This document shows, one piece after another, positions 1 to 6,512 of a stretch of DNA of 24,183 bases. This DNA is from Mycoplasmatota bacterium (GTDB lineage Bacteria; Bacillota_I; Bacilli_A; RF39; UBA660), in the NCBI GenBank assembly GCA_012510745.1, contig JAAZHK010000063.1, forward strand, positions 1 through 24,183, written 5' to 3'. Position 1 is the stretch's first letter. The number at the start of each line of letters is the position of its first letter. Made by a program: the position numbers and the translations under genes. Under the pieces are notes generated by a model. The model was given only the letters and a program-made list of their open reading frames with translations, did no database searches and was not told the origin of the DNA.

Positions 1-321
1 ACATGTGTCAGTTGTTAAACAAAAGACATAAGAATTAATAACCACGCTTTCTTCTTCATTAATGTTTCTCAATTTACTATTTAGTAATTGTTTAATTTCG
101 TTAATAGAATAGTCTTCTTTATAATTAATAACCGGTAAAAAACTAAAATCTTCGACATTTTGTTTTTCAATATAATCGTAATAACGATTTTCTAACATAT
201 CTAAAGCACTATTTAATGTTGTGTAGATAGCAGTTGATAAAAAACAAAGAAGAATAATACCCAGCATTTGAACTTTTTTATTTTTTAAACCTTTTAAACT
301 GTTTATAAATAATAATTTCAC
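1..321 (-). CDS. ABC transporter permease, MacB/FtsX type (N-terminal part, runs off left edge)
   Basis: The minus-strand frame opens with GTG at 319-321, four bases after the stop of the ATPase gene, and stays open to base 1 (107 residues visible). The first 15 or so residues are basic and cytoplasmic. A single hydrophobic segment follows at about residues 18-36 (core LGIILLCFLSTAIYTTL), then a polar, probably extracytoplasmic stretch begins. This layout of a first helix followed by a large ectodomain is typical of MacB/FtsX/LolE-type permeases. The adjacent ATPase is of the matching LolD/MacB class, and the tight spacing suggests translational coupling. No upstream ATG fits as a start. The substrate is unknown and the C-terminal helices lie outside the window. 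Confidence 0.75.
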   Translation of the reverse strand, partial: MKLLFINSLKGLKNKKVQMLGIILLCFLSTAIYTTLNSALDMLENRYYDYIEKQNVEDFSFLPVINYKEDYSINEIKQLLNSKLRNINEEESVVINSYVFCLTTDTC

Positions 322-325
322 TATA

Positions 326-1033
326 TTACACCCACTTTACATCACTGCCAGATATTGTTTTAATATTATGAGTGATTTTAATAATTTTGCCACTATTCAT
401 ATTTATAACTGTGTTAGCCATGTTTTTTATACTAGGATTATGAGTTACTATAATAAGAGTAGTCCGATATTCTTTATTAATATTTTGAAGCATTGTTAAA
501 ACCTTTTTACCGGTTTTTTCATCTAAAGCACCTGTTGGTTCATCACAAAATAAGACTTTAGGATTTTTAACTAAAGCTCTAGCTATTGAAACTCTTTGCA
601 TTTGTCCACCAGATAATTGATAAGGAAATTTATTAATATGTTTTTCTAGTTCTACTATTTTAATAATGTCATCTACATTTAATGGTTCACTAGATAATTC
701 CCGACCTAATTCAATGTTTTCTTTAACCGTTAAATTAGAGATTAAATTATAACTTTGGAAAACAAAACCTATATTATCTTTACGATATTTACTTAATTCG
801 TTTTCGTTAAATTTAGTAATGTCTTGATTATAAAATCTAATTTTTCCTTTTGTGGGGTTATCTATCCCAGATAAGATATTTAATAAAGTTGATTTTCCGC
901 TTCCTGATGGTCCTAATATAACAATAAATTCATGTTCTTTAACTTCTAAATTTATATTATCAAGTGCTATTGTTTCCGAGGTAAGAGAATTATATTTTTT
1001 GCTTACATTAGATAAAGTATATATTTCTTTCAT
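326..1033 (-). CDS. ABC transporter ATP-binding protein (MacB/LolD-like)
   Basis: This 235-aa protein is a complete nucleotide-binding subunit that would power the permease encoded just downstream. Visible motifs in order are Walker A GPSGSGKST (41-49), Q-loop VFQ (Q93), signature LSGGQMQR (140-147), Walker B VLFCDEPTGALD (160-171) with the catalytic Glu at 165, and H-loop VTHN (H198). The GALD ending of Walker B and the overall length fit the MacB/LolD/FtsE exporter group, which moves lipoproteins, peptides or antimicrobials, or transmits mechanical signals, rather than importing solutes. The start ATG has a good AGAAGGGA ribosome site. A TATAAT lies upstream and a terminator separates it from ctpA, so this begins a new transcript. 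Substrate is not predictable. Confidence 0.93.
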   Translation of the reverse strand: MKEIYTLSNVSKKYNSLTSETIALDNINLEVKEHEFIVILGPSGSGKSTLLNILSGIDNPTKGKIRFYNQDITKFNENELSKYRKDNIGFVFQSYNLISNLTVKENIELGRELSSEPLNVDDIIKIVELEKHINKFPYQLSGGQMQRVSIARALVKNPKVLFCDEPTGALDEKTGKKVLTMLQNINKEYRTTLIIVTHNPSIKNMANTVINMNSGKIIKITHNIKTISGSDVKWV

Positions 1034-1054
1034 TATTTTTCCCTTCTAAATAAT

Positions 1055-1060
1055 ATTATA
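1055..1060 (-). promoter_or_regulatory. Candidate -10 box for the ABC exporter operon
   Basis: TATAAT on the minus strand lies 22 bases before the ATPase start codon and just after the ctpA terminator. No convincing -35 box sits at 16-18 bases, so this is a weak call supported mainly by its position. Confidence 0.4.
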
Positions 1061-1092
1061 TCTACTATGATTGAAAAAGACCTTATTATTAA

Positions 1093-1116
1093 TAAAAAAA
1101 GATATCACTATCTTTA
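1093..1116 (-). terminator. Intrinsic terminator of the ctpA transcript
   Basis: The minus strand reads a 7-bp stem AAAGATA/TATCTTT with a 4-base loop (1098-1115), followed by a T run. The ctpA stop codon (1114-1116) lies within the first arm. Confidence 0.75.
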
Positions 1117-2331
1117 TTTTGTTAATAATTTAATGGCTTCTTGTAATTGATTATCGTTTTCTTCTATCGGATTTTTAAAATATTCTTCATTTAATTCTAT
1201 ATAATGAGTTGGCGTTATTCCTGTTTCATTGATCCAATTTCCATTAGGTGTTAACCATTTTTGAATAGTATATTTTAATGTAGCTCCATTTCTTAAGGTT
1301 GTAGCCTTTTGAACTGTTCCTTTACCATATGATTGCGTACCAACTATTAAAGCCCCATAAGATTCCTGTAATGCAGCAGCTAATATCTCCGAAGCTGAAG
1401 CACTTATCTCATTAATTAAAACAACAACATCTACATTTAAATTCTTCTTTTCTGTTGAATATATTTTACTTATTTTATCTTTAGTTTGTAATTGATATAT
1501 AATATGACTTCTATCCATAAATTGTGATGCCATATCAGAAACAGTATCTAAATAACCTCCCGTATTATTTCTTACATCAATTATTAAACCCGTTACGCCA
1601 TCCTTAAAAGCTGTATCAAGAGCTTTTTTAAATTGATCATTAGTATTAGCTGCAAACAAATCAATTGATATGTAACTTATTTTTTGATTATTATTAATTA
1701 ATTTGTATGTAATCGAATCTATATTAACTGATTTTCTAGTAATAACATATTCTTTTTCTTCGTTATCAGAAATAGTATTAATTTTTACTTTAGTATTAAT
1801 AGGACCTTTTATTAAATTAGCAATTTCACTAATACTTAAATCAGTTAAACTTTGATCATCAATTAAAGTTATTTTATCTCCTGGTTTAATATCTGTTTCA
1901 CTAGCTGGTGAATTTTTGAAAATTCGAACAACATTTGCTGTTCCGTCTGCATTGGCTGTTATTTCCATTCCAACACCAGCATATTCACCATTTAATCTTT
2001 CCATTAAGGCTTCCGTTTCTTCTTCATTCATATAAGTAGAATAAGGATCGCCCAAGTAATTAAACATACCATTAATAGCTTTTTCTATTAATACTTTTTT
2101 ATCTACTGTTTCATAATATTCGTCAACAATCTTATTATACGCTTCTTTAAAGATCGCTATTTCTTCATCATAATTACTATTAAAATCATGATTATACTCT
2201 TTACTAGTTGTTATTAATGTTCCCAATACAATACCGAAAATAATTGTTATAATCATTATAATTATTACTTCTAATAAATTAAATTTTATATTTTTAGGAA
2301 CTTTTATTGATTTATTTGTTTCTTCTTCCAT
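1114..2331 (-). CDS. ctpA: C-terminal processing peptidase, S41 family, membrane-anchored
   Basis: This 405-aa Ser/Lys protease resembles CtpA/CtpB and would cleave envelope or secreted proteins outside the membrane. It has a single N-terminal membrane anchor (about 19-40), a helical region, a PDZ-type substrate-binding domain (about 110-200, with GVGMEI and IKPGDKI) and the S41 catalytic core. The serine is S312 in ISASASEI, the lysine is K337 in SYGKGTVQ, and Q341 follows four residues later, the usual Ser-25-Lys-4-Gln spacing of the family. All catalytic residues are therefore present. It follows the 182-aa membrane protein by 16 bases, with AAGGAG in the gap, so the two are cotranscribed. 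In Bacillus, CtpB acts in sporulation signalling; with Spo0A in this window such a role is possible but unproven. Confidence 0.93.
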   Translation of the reverse strand: MEEETNKSIKVPKNIKFNLLEVIIIMIITIIFGIVLGTLITTSKEYNHDFNSNYDEEIAIFKEAYNKIVDEYYETVDKKVLIEKAINGMFNYLGDPYSTYMNEEETEALMERLNGEYAGVGMEITANADGTANVVRIFKNSPASETDIKPGDKITLIDDQSLTDLSISEIANLIKGPINTKVKINTISDNEEKEYVITRKSVNIDSITYKLINNNQKISYISIDLFAANTNDQFKKALDTAFKDGVTGLIIDVRNNTGGYLDTVSDMASQFMDRSHIIYQLQTKDKISKIYSTEKKNLNVDVVVLINEISASASEILAAALQESYGALIVGTQSYGKGTVQKATTLRNGATLKYTIQKWLTPNGNWINETGITPTHYIELNEEYFKNPIEENDNQLQEAIKLLTK

Positions 2332-2347
2332 TAGATTCTCCTTTTAA

Positions 2348-2896
2348 TTATAAAGAATTTAAATATTCAACAACCTGCTCTGTACCTGTAATGAACATAC
2401 TTAGTTGACTATTACTAATTTTCATAATAGTTACATCGTTAACTCTTATTTCACTAGATTTTGAAGGATTATAGTTAACATTGTCACTAATATATTTATT
2501 ATTTAAACCCACATTTAAATTAACATAATATACTCTAATTGCATTTTCTTTAGATTTATAATTATTAATATAATTTTTATATTGTTCAGCATTAGTATCG
2601 GTTTTATAATTATACATTATAATATAATAATCTGTTGGATTTTGATTAAAGGCAGTACCTATTAATATTTCTTCATATTGAATAGTAGCTGGTTTAATCT
2701 TATTACCAATCTTAATTTCACCAGTTACTAAACCTGATATAAAGTATACTAAAACTAATAAAACAATAACTATGGCAAATATTTTAATAGCTCTAGACAC
2801 ATCATCTTCTGGTTGAATTAATTGATCTTTTATTTTTCTTTCTTGCTTGATTTTTCCTGGTTTTAACATTTTTACTATACTTTTATTTTTTGACAT
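2348..2896 (-). CDS. Membrane-anchored thioredoxin-like protein of unknown function
   Basis: This 182-aa protein has a basic cytoplasmic N-terminus (many Lys in residues 1-30), one transmembrane helix (about 38-58, core IFAIVIVLLVLVYFISGLV) and a 120-residue extracytoplasmic domain. The domain order looks like a thioredoxin fold: strand YYIIMYNY at 90-97, a helix (QYKNYINNYK), strand RVYYVNLNV at 121-129, then a late strand (VNDVTIMKIS) and a final helix resembling the end of thioredoxins. It has no cysteine at all, so redox activity is excluded; a scaffold or adaptor role is more likely. It starts a two-gene operon with ctpA and could be a partner or regulator of that protease. The start has AGGTGA, six bases upstream. 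The fold call is inference. Confidence 0.75.
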   Translation of the reverse strand: MSKNKSIVKMLKPGKIKQERKIKDQLIQPEDDVSRAIKIFAIVIVLLVLVYFISGLVTGEIKIGNKIKPATIQYEEILIGTAFNQNPTDYYIIMYNYKTDTNAEQYKNYINNYKSKENAIRVYYVNLNVGLNNKYISDNVNYNPSKSSEIRVNDVTIMKISNSQLSMFITGTEQVVEYLNSL

Positions 2897-2912
2897 TTTA
2901 TCACCTATTAAA

Positions 2913-2921
2913 ATTATAACA
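2913..2921 (-). promoter_or_regulatory. Extended -10 promoter for the thioredoxin-like/ctpA operon
   Basis: The minus strand carries TGTTATAAT, a TGn-extended -10 hexamer, about 17 bases before the start codon and just beyond the terminator of the neighbouring lipoprotein gene. The -35 region is only a T/A tract, as often tolerated with extended -10 promoters. The 5' leader would be only about 10 bases long. Confidence 0.5.
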
Positions 2922-2947
2922 TATAATTTTTTTTTTAGTGCTTTTTT

Positions 2948-2977
2948 TAGAAAAAAATAAACACATTGTGTTTATTT
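2948..2977 (-). terminator. Intrinsic terminator of the lipoprotein gene
   Basis: A 10-bp stem AAATAAACAC/GTGTTTATTT with a 3-base loop (2955-2977) is followed on the minus strand by a long T run. The stop codon (2972-2974) is inside the stem. Confidence 0.85.
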
Positions 2978-3961
2978 TAAACTGCTAACTGCAACCACTG
3001 ATTTTGCTATTTCTATTAATTCATCTTGGCTCATAACATCTGAAACTAAATAGTATTCAATACCATTACTAATCCAGTTGACAGAGGTTTCTGTTAATGC
3101 CCCTACTGTATCAATTAATAAGTAAGGTTCTCCATAGGTTGGTATAATTGAAAACTCATCTTCTATATCTACTGTTTCTTCAATAAAGAGAAAATCCTTC
3201 TCACCTTCAAAAGTCATAATAACTCTTTTTCCCTTTGTTTTTGAAATTTCTTCTTGTGATGTTAATGCTGTTCCTGATGGTATATATAGCGGGTAGATTA
3301 CTTCATCTATATTACCTGTTTCTTCTTCAATTTGATTATCTTTAATTATATTGTTTAATTCAAATTCACCATCATTAATATCTTTATTTATTTCATAAGT
3401 AGTAAAAACTAAAGTCATTTGAGGTATATTATTTTCGTTATATACTTCAACCATTTTTACTTTTAAATCTTTATCTAGTGTAATCTTTTGATTAATTAAT
3501 TTACGATTATTAGGATAATTAACTTGTGTTGTAAAAATAAATCCATCATCTGTTTTTTCAAATGTTTTTTCTTTATCATTTTCAATATCATTTACTAAGG
3601 ATTGAAGTAAGTATATTTGAGAATTATTATATGGCCATTCACTTTGAAATTTAAAACTTTTATTTAATGAAGGCGTTACAACAAAAACTCCATCTGTATT
3701 TTTTAAAATTATTTGTTCATGGTCATTACCCTTGTTTCTTAAGTTAACTTTAAATAAATCTTTTTTCTTATAAACAACTGATACATCGTAATCATATGTA
3801 TCATCATTGTTAACAATTTTTAAAGTTCCTGTTAATGTATATCCTTTTGTATTGTCAATTCCTTTTTTAAAGTCTTTGATAACATCCTTTTCATCATATT
3901 TACCACATCCTGTAAATAAAAAACATACAATTATAAGTAAAATTAAAAATATTTTTTTCAT
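2972..3961 (-). CDS. LolA-like lipoprotein
   Basis: This 329-aa protein has a clear lipoprotein signal: MKK, a hydrophobic core and lipobox LFTGC with the lipidated Cys at 19. The mature part alternates polar strands that repeatedly describe a substrate or load (for example LKIVNNDDTYDYDVSVVYKK and QKITLDKDLKVKMVEVY), the pattern of the LolA/YdcC/GerS beta-barrel fold. The C-terminal segment, with VNWISNGIEYYLVSD (294-308) and DELIEIAKSV, resembles the DUF4367-type ending found in Bacillota LolA-like proteins. In spore formers such lipoproteins (YdcC, GerS) act in sporulation or germination, but no specific function can be assigned here. It is monocistronic, with an AGAGGTGA ribosome site and its own terminator, and is divergent from the DUF378 gene. 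Confidence 0.8.
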   Translation of the reverse strand: MKKIFLILLIIVCFLFTGCGKYDEKDVIKDFKKGIDNTKGYTLTGTLKIVNNDDTYDYDVSVVYKKKDLFKVNLRNKGNDHEQIILKNTDGVFVVTPSLNKSFKFQSEWPYNNSQIYLLQSLVNDIENDKEKTFEKTDDGFIFTTQVNYPNNRKLINQKITLDKDLKVKMVEVYNENNIPQMTLVFTTYEINKDINDGEFELNNIIKDNQIEEETGNIDEVIYPLYIPSGTALTSQEEISKTKGKRVIMTFEGEKDFLFIEETVDIEDEFSIIPTYGEPYLLIDTVGALTETSVNWISNGIEYYLVSDVMSQDELIEIAKSVVAVSSLK

Positions 3962-3990
3962 TTTTCACCTCTTTATTTTATTTTCATTTA

Positions 3991-3996
3991 ATTATA
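3991..3996 (-). promoter_or_regulatory. Candidate -10 box for the lipoprotein gene
   Basis: TATAAT on the minus strand lies about 30 bases upstream of the start codon. The region 17 bases further upstream (TGAATA) matches the -35 consensus only weakly and falls inside the 14-bp palindrome at 4013-4026. Confidence 0.45.
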
Positions 3997-4012
3997 TGGG
4001 CAAAAGAATAAG

Positions 4013-4026
4013 ATATTCATGAATAT
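4013..4026. repeat. 14-bp perfect palindrome between divergent genes
   Basis: ATATTCATGAATAT is a perfect palindrome placed between the divergent lipoprotein and DUF378 genes, covering the expected -35 regions of both promoters. It could be a shared operator. AT richness makes chance occurrence possible. Confidence 0.4.
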
Positions 4027-4045
4027 TTTTGAATTTATAGCTCAT

Positions 4046-4051
4046 TATAAT
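4046..4051 (+). promoter_or_regulatory. Candidate -10 box for the DUF378 gene
   Basis: TATAAT on the plus strand lies 15 bases before the AAGGAGG ribosome site of the DUF378 gene. No good -35 hexamer is seen at the expected 4023-4028. Confidence 0.45.
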
Positions 4052-4078
4052 ATTAAACAGTTAAGAAGGAGGAAATTT

Positions 4079-4276
4079 ATGGCGACATTACAAAGAGTAG
4101 CTTTAATAATTACAATAATAGGTGCTCTAAACTGGGGTCTTGTTGGTTTATTTGAATTCGATTTAGTAGCAGCTTTATTCAATGGTGCCGAATCAGTTAT
4201 TTCAAGAACAGTGTATACTATCATTGGTATAGCAAGTTTGATAAATATTGGTCTGTTATTTGAAGACCTAGATTAA
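4079..4276 (+). CDS. DUF378 (YuzA-like) small membrane protein
   Basis: This 65-aa protein is the only plus-strand gene. It has two transmembrane helices (about 6-26 and 40-60) joined by a short loop. The family hallmark is GALNWGLVG with FEFDLV in the first half and IIGIASLINIGLL in the second. DUF378 proteins are widespread in Bacillota and their function is unknown. The frame is open from an ATG at 4019, but the start is set at 4079 because a perfect AAGGAGG (4066-4072) lies seven bases upstream, and the 4019 start would add a polar segment foreign to the family and begin inside the palindrome. It has its own promoter and shares a two-way terminator with cdaR. Confidence 0.88.
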   Translation: MATLQRVALIITIIGALNWGLVGLFEFDLVAALFNGAESVISRTVYTIIGIASLINIGLLFEDLD

Positions 4277-4312
4277 CAAAAAAACAACTTTAAAAGTTGT
4301 TTTTAATTTTTA
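4277..4312. terminator. Bidirectional terminator between DUF378 gene and cdaR
   Basis: The stem AAAACAACT/AGTTGTTTT (4281-4289 and 4295-4303, 5-base loop) has a T-rich run to the right on the plus strand and an A run to the left that becomes a T run on the minus strand. It can therefore end both converging transcripts. The cdaR stop codon starts at its edge (4303-4305). Confidence 0.85.
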
Positions 4313-5649
4313 ACTATTTTAATTTTGACAGTTGTAACCTTTGATTTATAATTAAGAGTTTTATCTGGACCATCAATACTGACTTTAACATCATGTTCTC
4401 CAACATCATATCCTGATAAATCAACATATGCTATAATATTAGATTCATCTAATTTATCTATAACATTTTTACTACCTTTAACAATGACTGTTATAATACT
4501 GTTCTCTTTATTTATGGCATACGCTTTTAAGCCTGTTTCAACGTTCTTTGTAACAATAGTAATATTTTCTATTTCTTTTGTAATAACACTATCAAGAGTA
4601 ATATTAACTGTTATTTTATCTACACTTAATGCTCTAATACCAGATGGTTTAGTTAAATTAAGATTAAAAGTCTTATTTTCAGCAAGACCTGCTACATCAA
4701 TTTCGATAGGAAAGGTTGAAATATTATCTAATGTTTCTTGATCTCCATATAAAGTAACAGTTGGAACATTAGATTTTAAAGCTGATATCGCTTTTCCAAC
4801 AGCTAAATCTCCTATTGGAATCAATTTAATTGGTACAGTTTTACTAGGTGATGAAATAGTTATAGAAGCTGTAACTTTAGCTGGTACAATTTCAACGTCA
4901 ATAATATTACTTGAAGCATCATAAGCAACTAACGGGATATCTTTAAGAGTAATTTCTCCTGGTGCTGGGTTTTTAATATTATTAATGTCTACTAAAGCTT
5001 TAACATAAGCAACTTCAGATAATTTATATTCTGCACCCTTAATAATTACTTCACTACGATCTAATTTTACAGAATCAATAACTAATTTTGTATCTAGCAA
5101 TTCTTTATGTAAAAGACTAACTTCTACTTCTCTTGTTTTCGATATCTTATCATAAATAACAACTGTAATAACAGAAGGGTCTAATTTATAAGTAATAGAA
5201 CTAATAACCTGATTATATTTTAAGGATACCTTATGAGTTCCTAATTTTAAATTAGTTAGATCTGCCGTAATTATGTGAGAAGGATATTGTTTAGCTAAAT
5301 AAAGGTCGGCTTTTCTACCGATTAAAGTCATATCAACAGTATCTGGAATTCCCTCTATAACATAAGCTTCTTCATTATAATCAACTTCAACTGGTAAATT
5401 ATATAATATTTCAACAGAATTATCAACTAAAACAACTATTTTTTGGTCAATAGCATAATAGGTTATAAAAGTTAAAATTAATGATAATACAATTAAAACT
5501 TGTTTATTATTTAATAACCTCTCAAAATAATTGTTATTATTTTTTTGAAATTCAGTTATTTTAACTAATATTTTAGTAATAGGATTAATAACTATTTTAT
5601 CAAAAAAATTAATGAATCTTTTGGGATTACTTTTAATCTTTTTTTTCAT
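4303..5649 (-). CDS. cdaR: CdaR, YbbR-domain regulator of the diadenylate cyclase
   Basis: This 448-aa protein is the membrane partner of CdaA. It has a basic cytoplasmic N-terminus, one transmembrane helix (about 50-67, LIVLSLILTFITYYAI) and an extracytoplasmic part of four YbbR-type repeats, at about 81-167, 173-267, 271-355 and 359-447. In Bacillus and Listeria, CdaR binds CdaA through the membrane and tunes c-di-AMP synthesis. The start is set at 5647-5649, where AGGA lies eight bases upstream. An ATG five codons earlier (5664) has only a weak purine run. Either start overlaps the cdaA end (17 or 32 bases), which implies translational coupling. glmM, the usual next gene in Bacillus, is absent: a terminator and the DUF378 gene follow instead. 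Confidence 0.92.
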   Translation of the reverse strand: MKKKIKSNPKRFINFFDKIVINPITKILVKITEFQKNNNNYFERLLNNKQVLIVLSLILTFITYYAIDQKIVVLVDNSVEILYNLPVEVDYNEEAYVIEGIPDTVDMTLIGRKADLYLAKQYPSHIITADLTNLKLGTHKVSLKYNQVISSITYKLDPSVITVVIYDKISKTREVEVSLLHKELLDTKLVIDSVKLDRSEVIIKGAEYKLSEVAYVKALVDINNIKNPAPGEITLKDIPLVAYDASSNIIDVEIVPAKVTASITISSPSKTVPIKLIPIGDLAVGKAISALKSNVPTVTLYGDQETLDNISTFPIEIDVAGLAENKTFNLNLTKPSGIRALSVDKITVNITLDSVITKEIENITIVTKNVETGLKAYAINKENSIITVIVKGSKNVIDKLDESNIIAYVDLSGYDVGEHDVKVSIDGPDKTLNYKSKVTTVKIKIVKN

Positions 5650-6460
5650 ATATTTCTTCCTCATTTATCTCTTCATCATCATAATCTTCTTCCTGTTTAG
5701 GCCTTAATTCATCAATTAACATCATACGTATGTCATCAAGTGTTAAATTATAATATAACTCACCTTTTACAGCAACTGAAACACGACCGGTTTCTTCAGA
5801 TACAACTATTGCTATAGCGTCTGTTTCTTCAGATATACCAAGCGCTGCTCTATGTCTAGTTCCTAATTTTTTAGCATTTTTAGGACTGCTACTTGTTGGA
5901 AAAACAGCACACGCACTACTTATTCTATTACCCTGAATAATTACACCACCATCATGTAAAGGATTATTAGGAAAGAAAATAGATATTAATAATTCACTAG
6001 ATAAATCAGCATATACTTTTTTACTCTTTTCAATATAATCCGATAAACTAATATCTCTTTCCAAGACAATTAAAGCGCCTATCTTAGTTTTCCTTAAGTA
6101 ATCTACTGATTGAATTATTTCATAGATAAGTTTTTCTCGTTCATCGACACTAAGTGTTTTATGTCTTCCTAATAATTGTCCACGCCCTAATTGTTCTAAA
6201 ATTCCTCTTATTTCAGGTTGAAAGATAATAATTAATGCCAAAGGACCCCACATAATAACATATTCTAATAGTAATCCCATTGTAACAAAATTAAAAATAT
6301 TGCTTATTAATTTTAATATTATTATAATCGCAACACCTTTAAAAATAAGGGTTAACTTAACATTGTTTTTAATATTTTTAAGGATATAATATAAAAATAT
6401 CCAAACTAATATTATATCAATAAGATCTTTAAACCAATCTAATATATTATTTATTGTCAT
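5633..6460 (-). CDS. cdaA: Diadenylate cyclase CdaA (c-di-AMP synthase)
   Basis: This 275-aa enzyme condenses two ATP into cyclic di-AMP, a second messenger controlling potassium and osmolyte balance and wall homeostasis. Three N-terminal membrane helices (about 13-30, 36-56, 63-80) are followed by a linker (QPEIRGILEQLGRG) and the DAC domain. Key motifs are LHDGGVII (catalytic D170) and GTRHRAALGISEETDA (GTRHR at 200-204, ATP binding). The classical DGA triplet reads DGG, a variant I recall from other CdaA proteins. The C-terminus ends in an unusually acidic tail (EEDYDDEEINEEEIYEKKD) beyond the conserved core. AGGAGG precedes the ATG. It lies between dxs and cdaR with no strong terminator on either side, so the three genes probably form one operon. 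Confidence 0.95.
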   Translation of the reverse strand: MTINNILDWFKDLIDIILVWIFLYYILKNIKNNVKLTLIFKGVAIIIILKLISNIFNFVTMGLLLEYVIMWGPLALIIIFQPEIRGILEQLGRGQLLGRHKTLSVDEREKLIYEIIQSVDYLRKTKIGALIVLERDISLSDYIEKSKKVYADLSSELLISIFFPNNPLHDGGVIIQGNRISSACAVFPTSSSPKNAKKLGTRHRAALGISEETDAIAIVVSEETGRVSVAVKGELYYNLTLDDIRMMLIDELRPKQEEDYDDEEINEEEIYEKKD

Positions 6461-6494
6461 TTTTGCCTCCTATTATGGTGTTATTATTTTATTT

Positions 6495-6500
6495 ATTATA
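6495..6500 (-). promoter_or_regulatory. Possible internal -10 box upstream of cdaA
   Basis: TATAAT on the minus strand in the 52-base gap between dxs and cdaA. The -35 position (TTACTA) fits the consensus weakly, so it may be an internal promoter or a chance AT-rich match. Confidence 0.3.
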
Positions 6501-6512
6501 TCAAAAAAACAA

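Noticed and set aside
147..153. TTCGACA resembling a Spo0A box
   Set aside because: It lies inside the permease coding sequence, far from any promoter, and such short motifs occur by chance.
5951..5956. DGG instead of DGA in CdaA as a sign of lost activity
   Set aside because: Only the second glycine differs, the Asp and GTRHR are kept, and this variant is recalled in other CdaA proteins.
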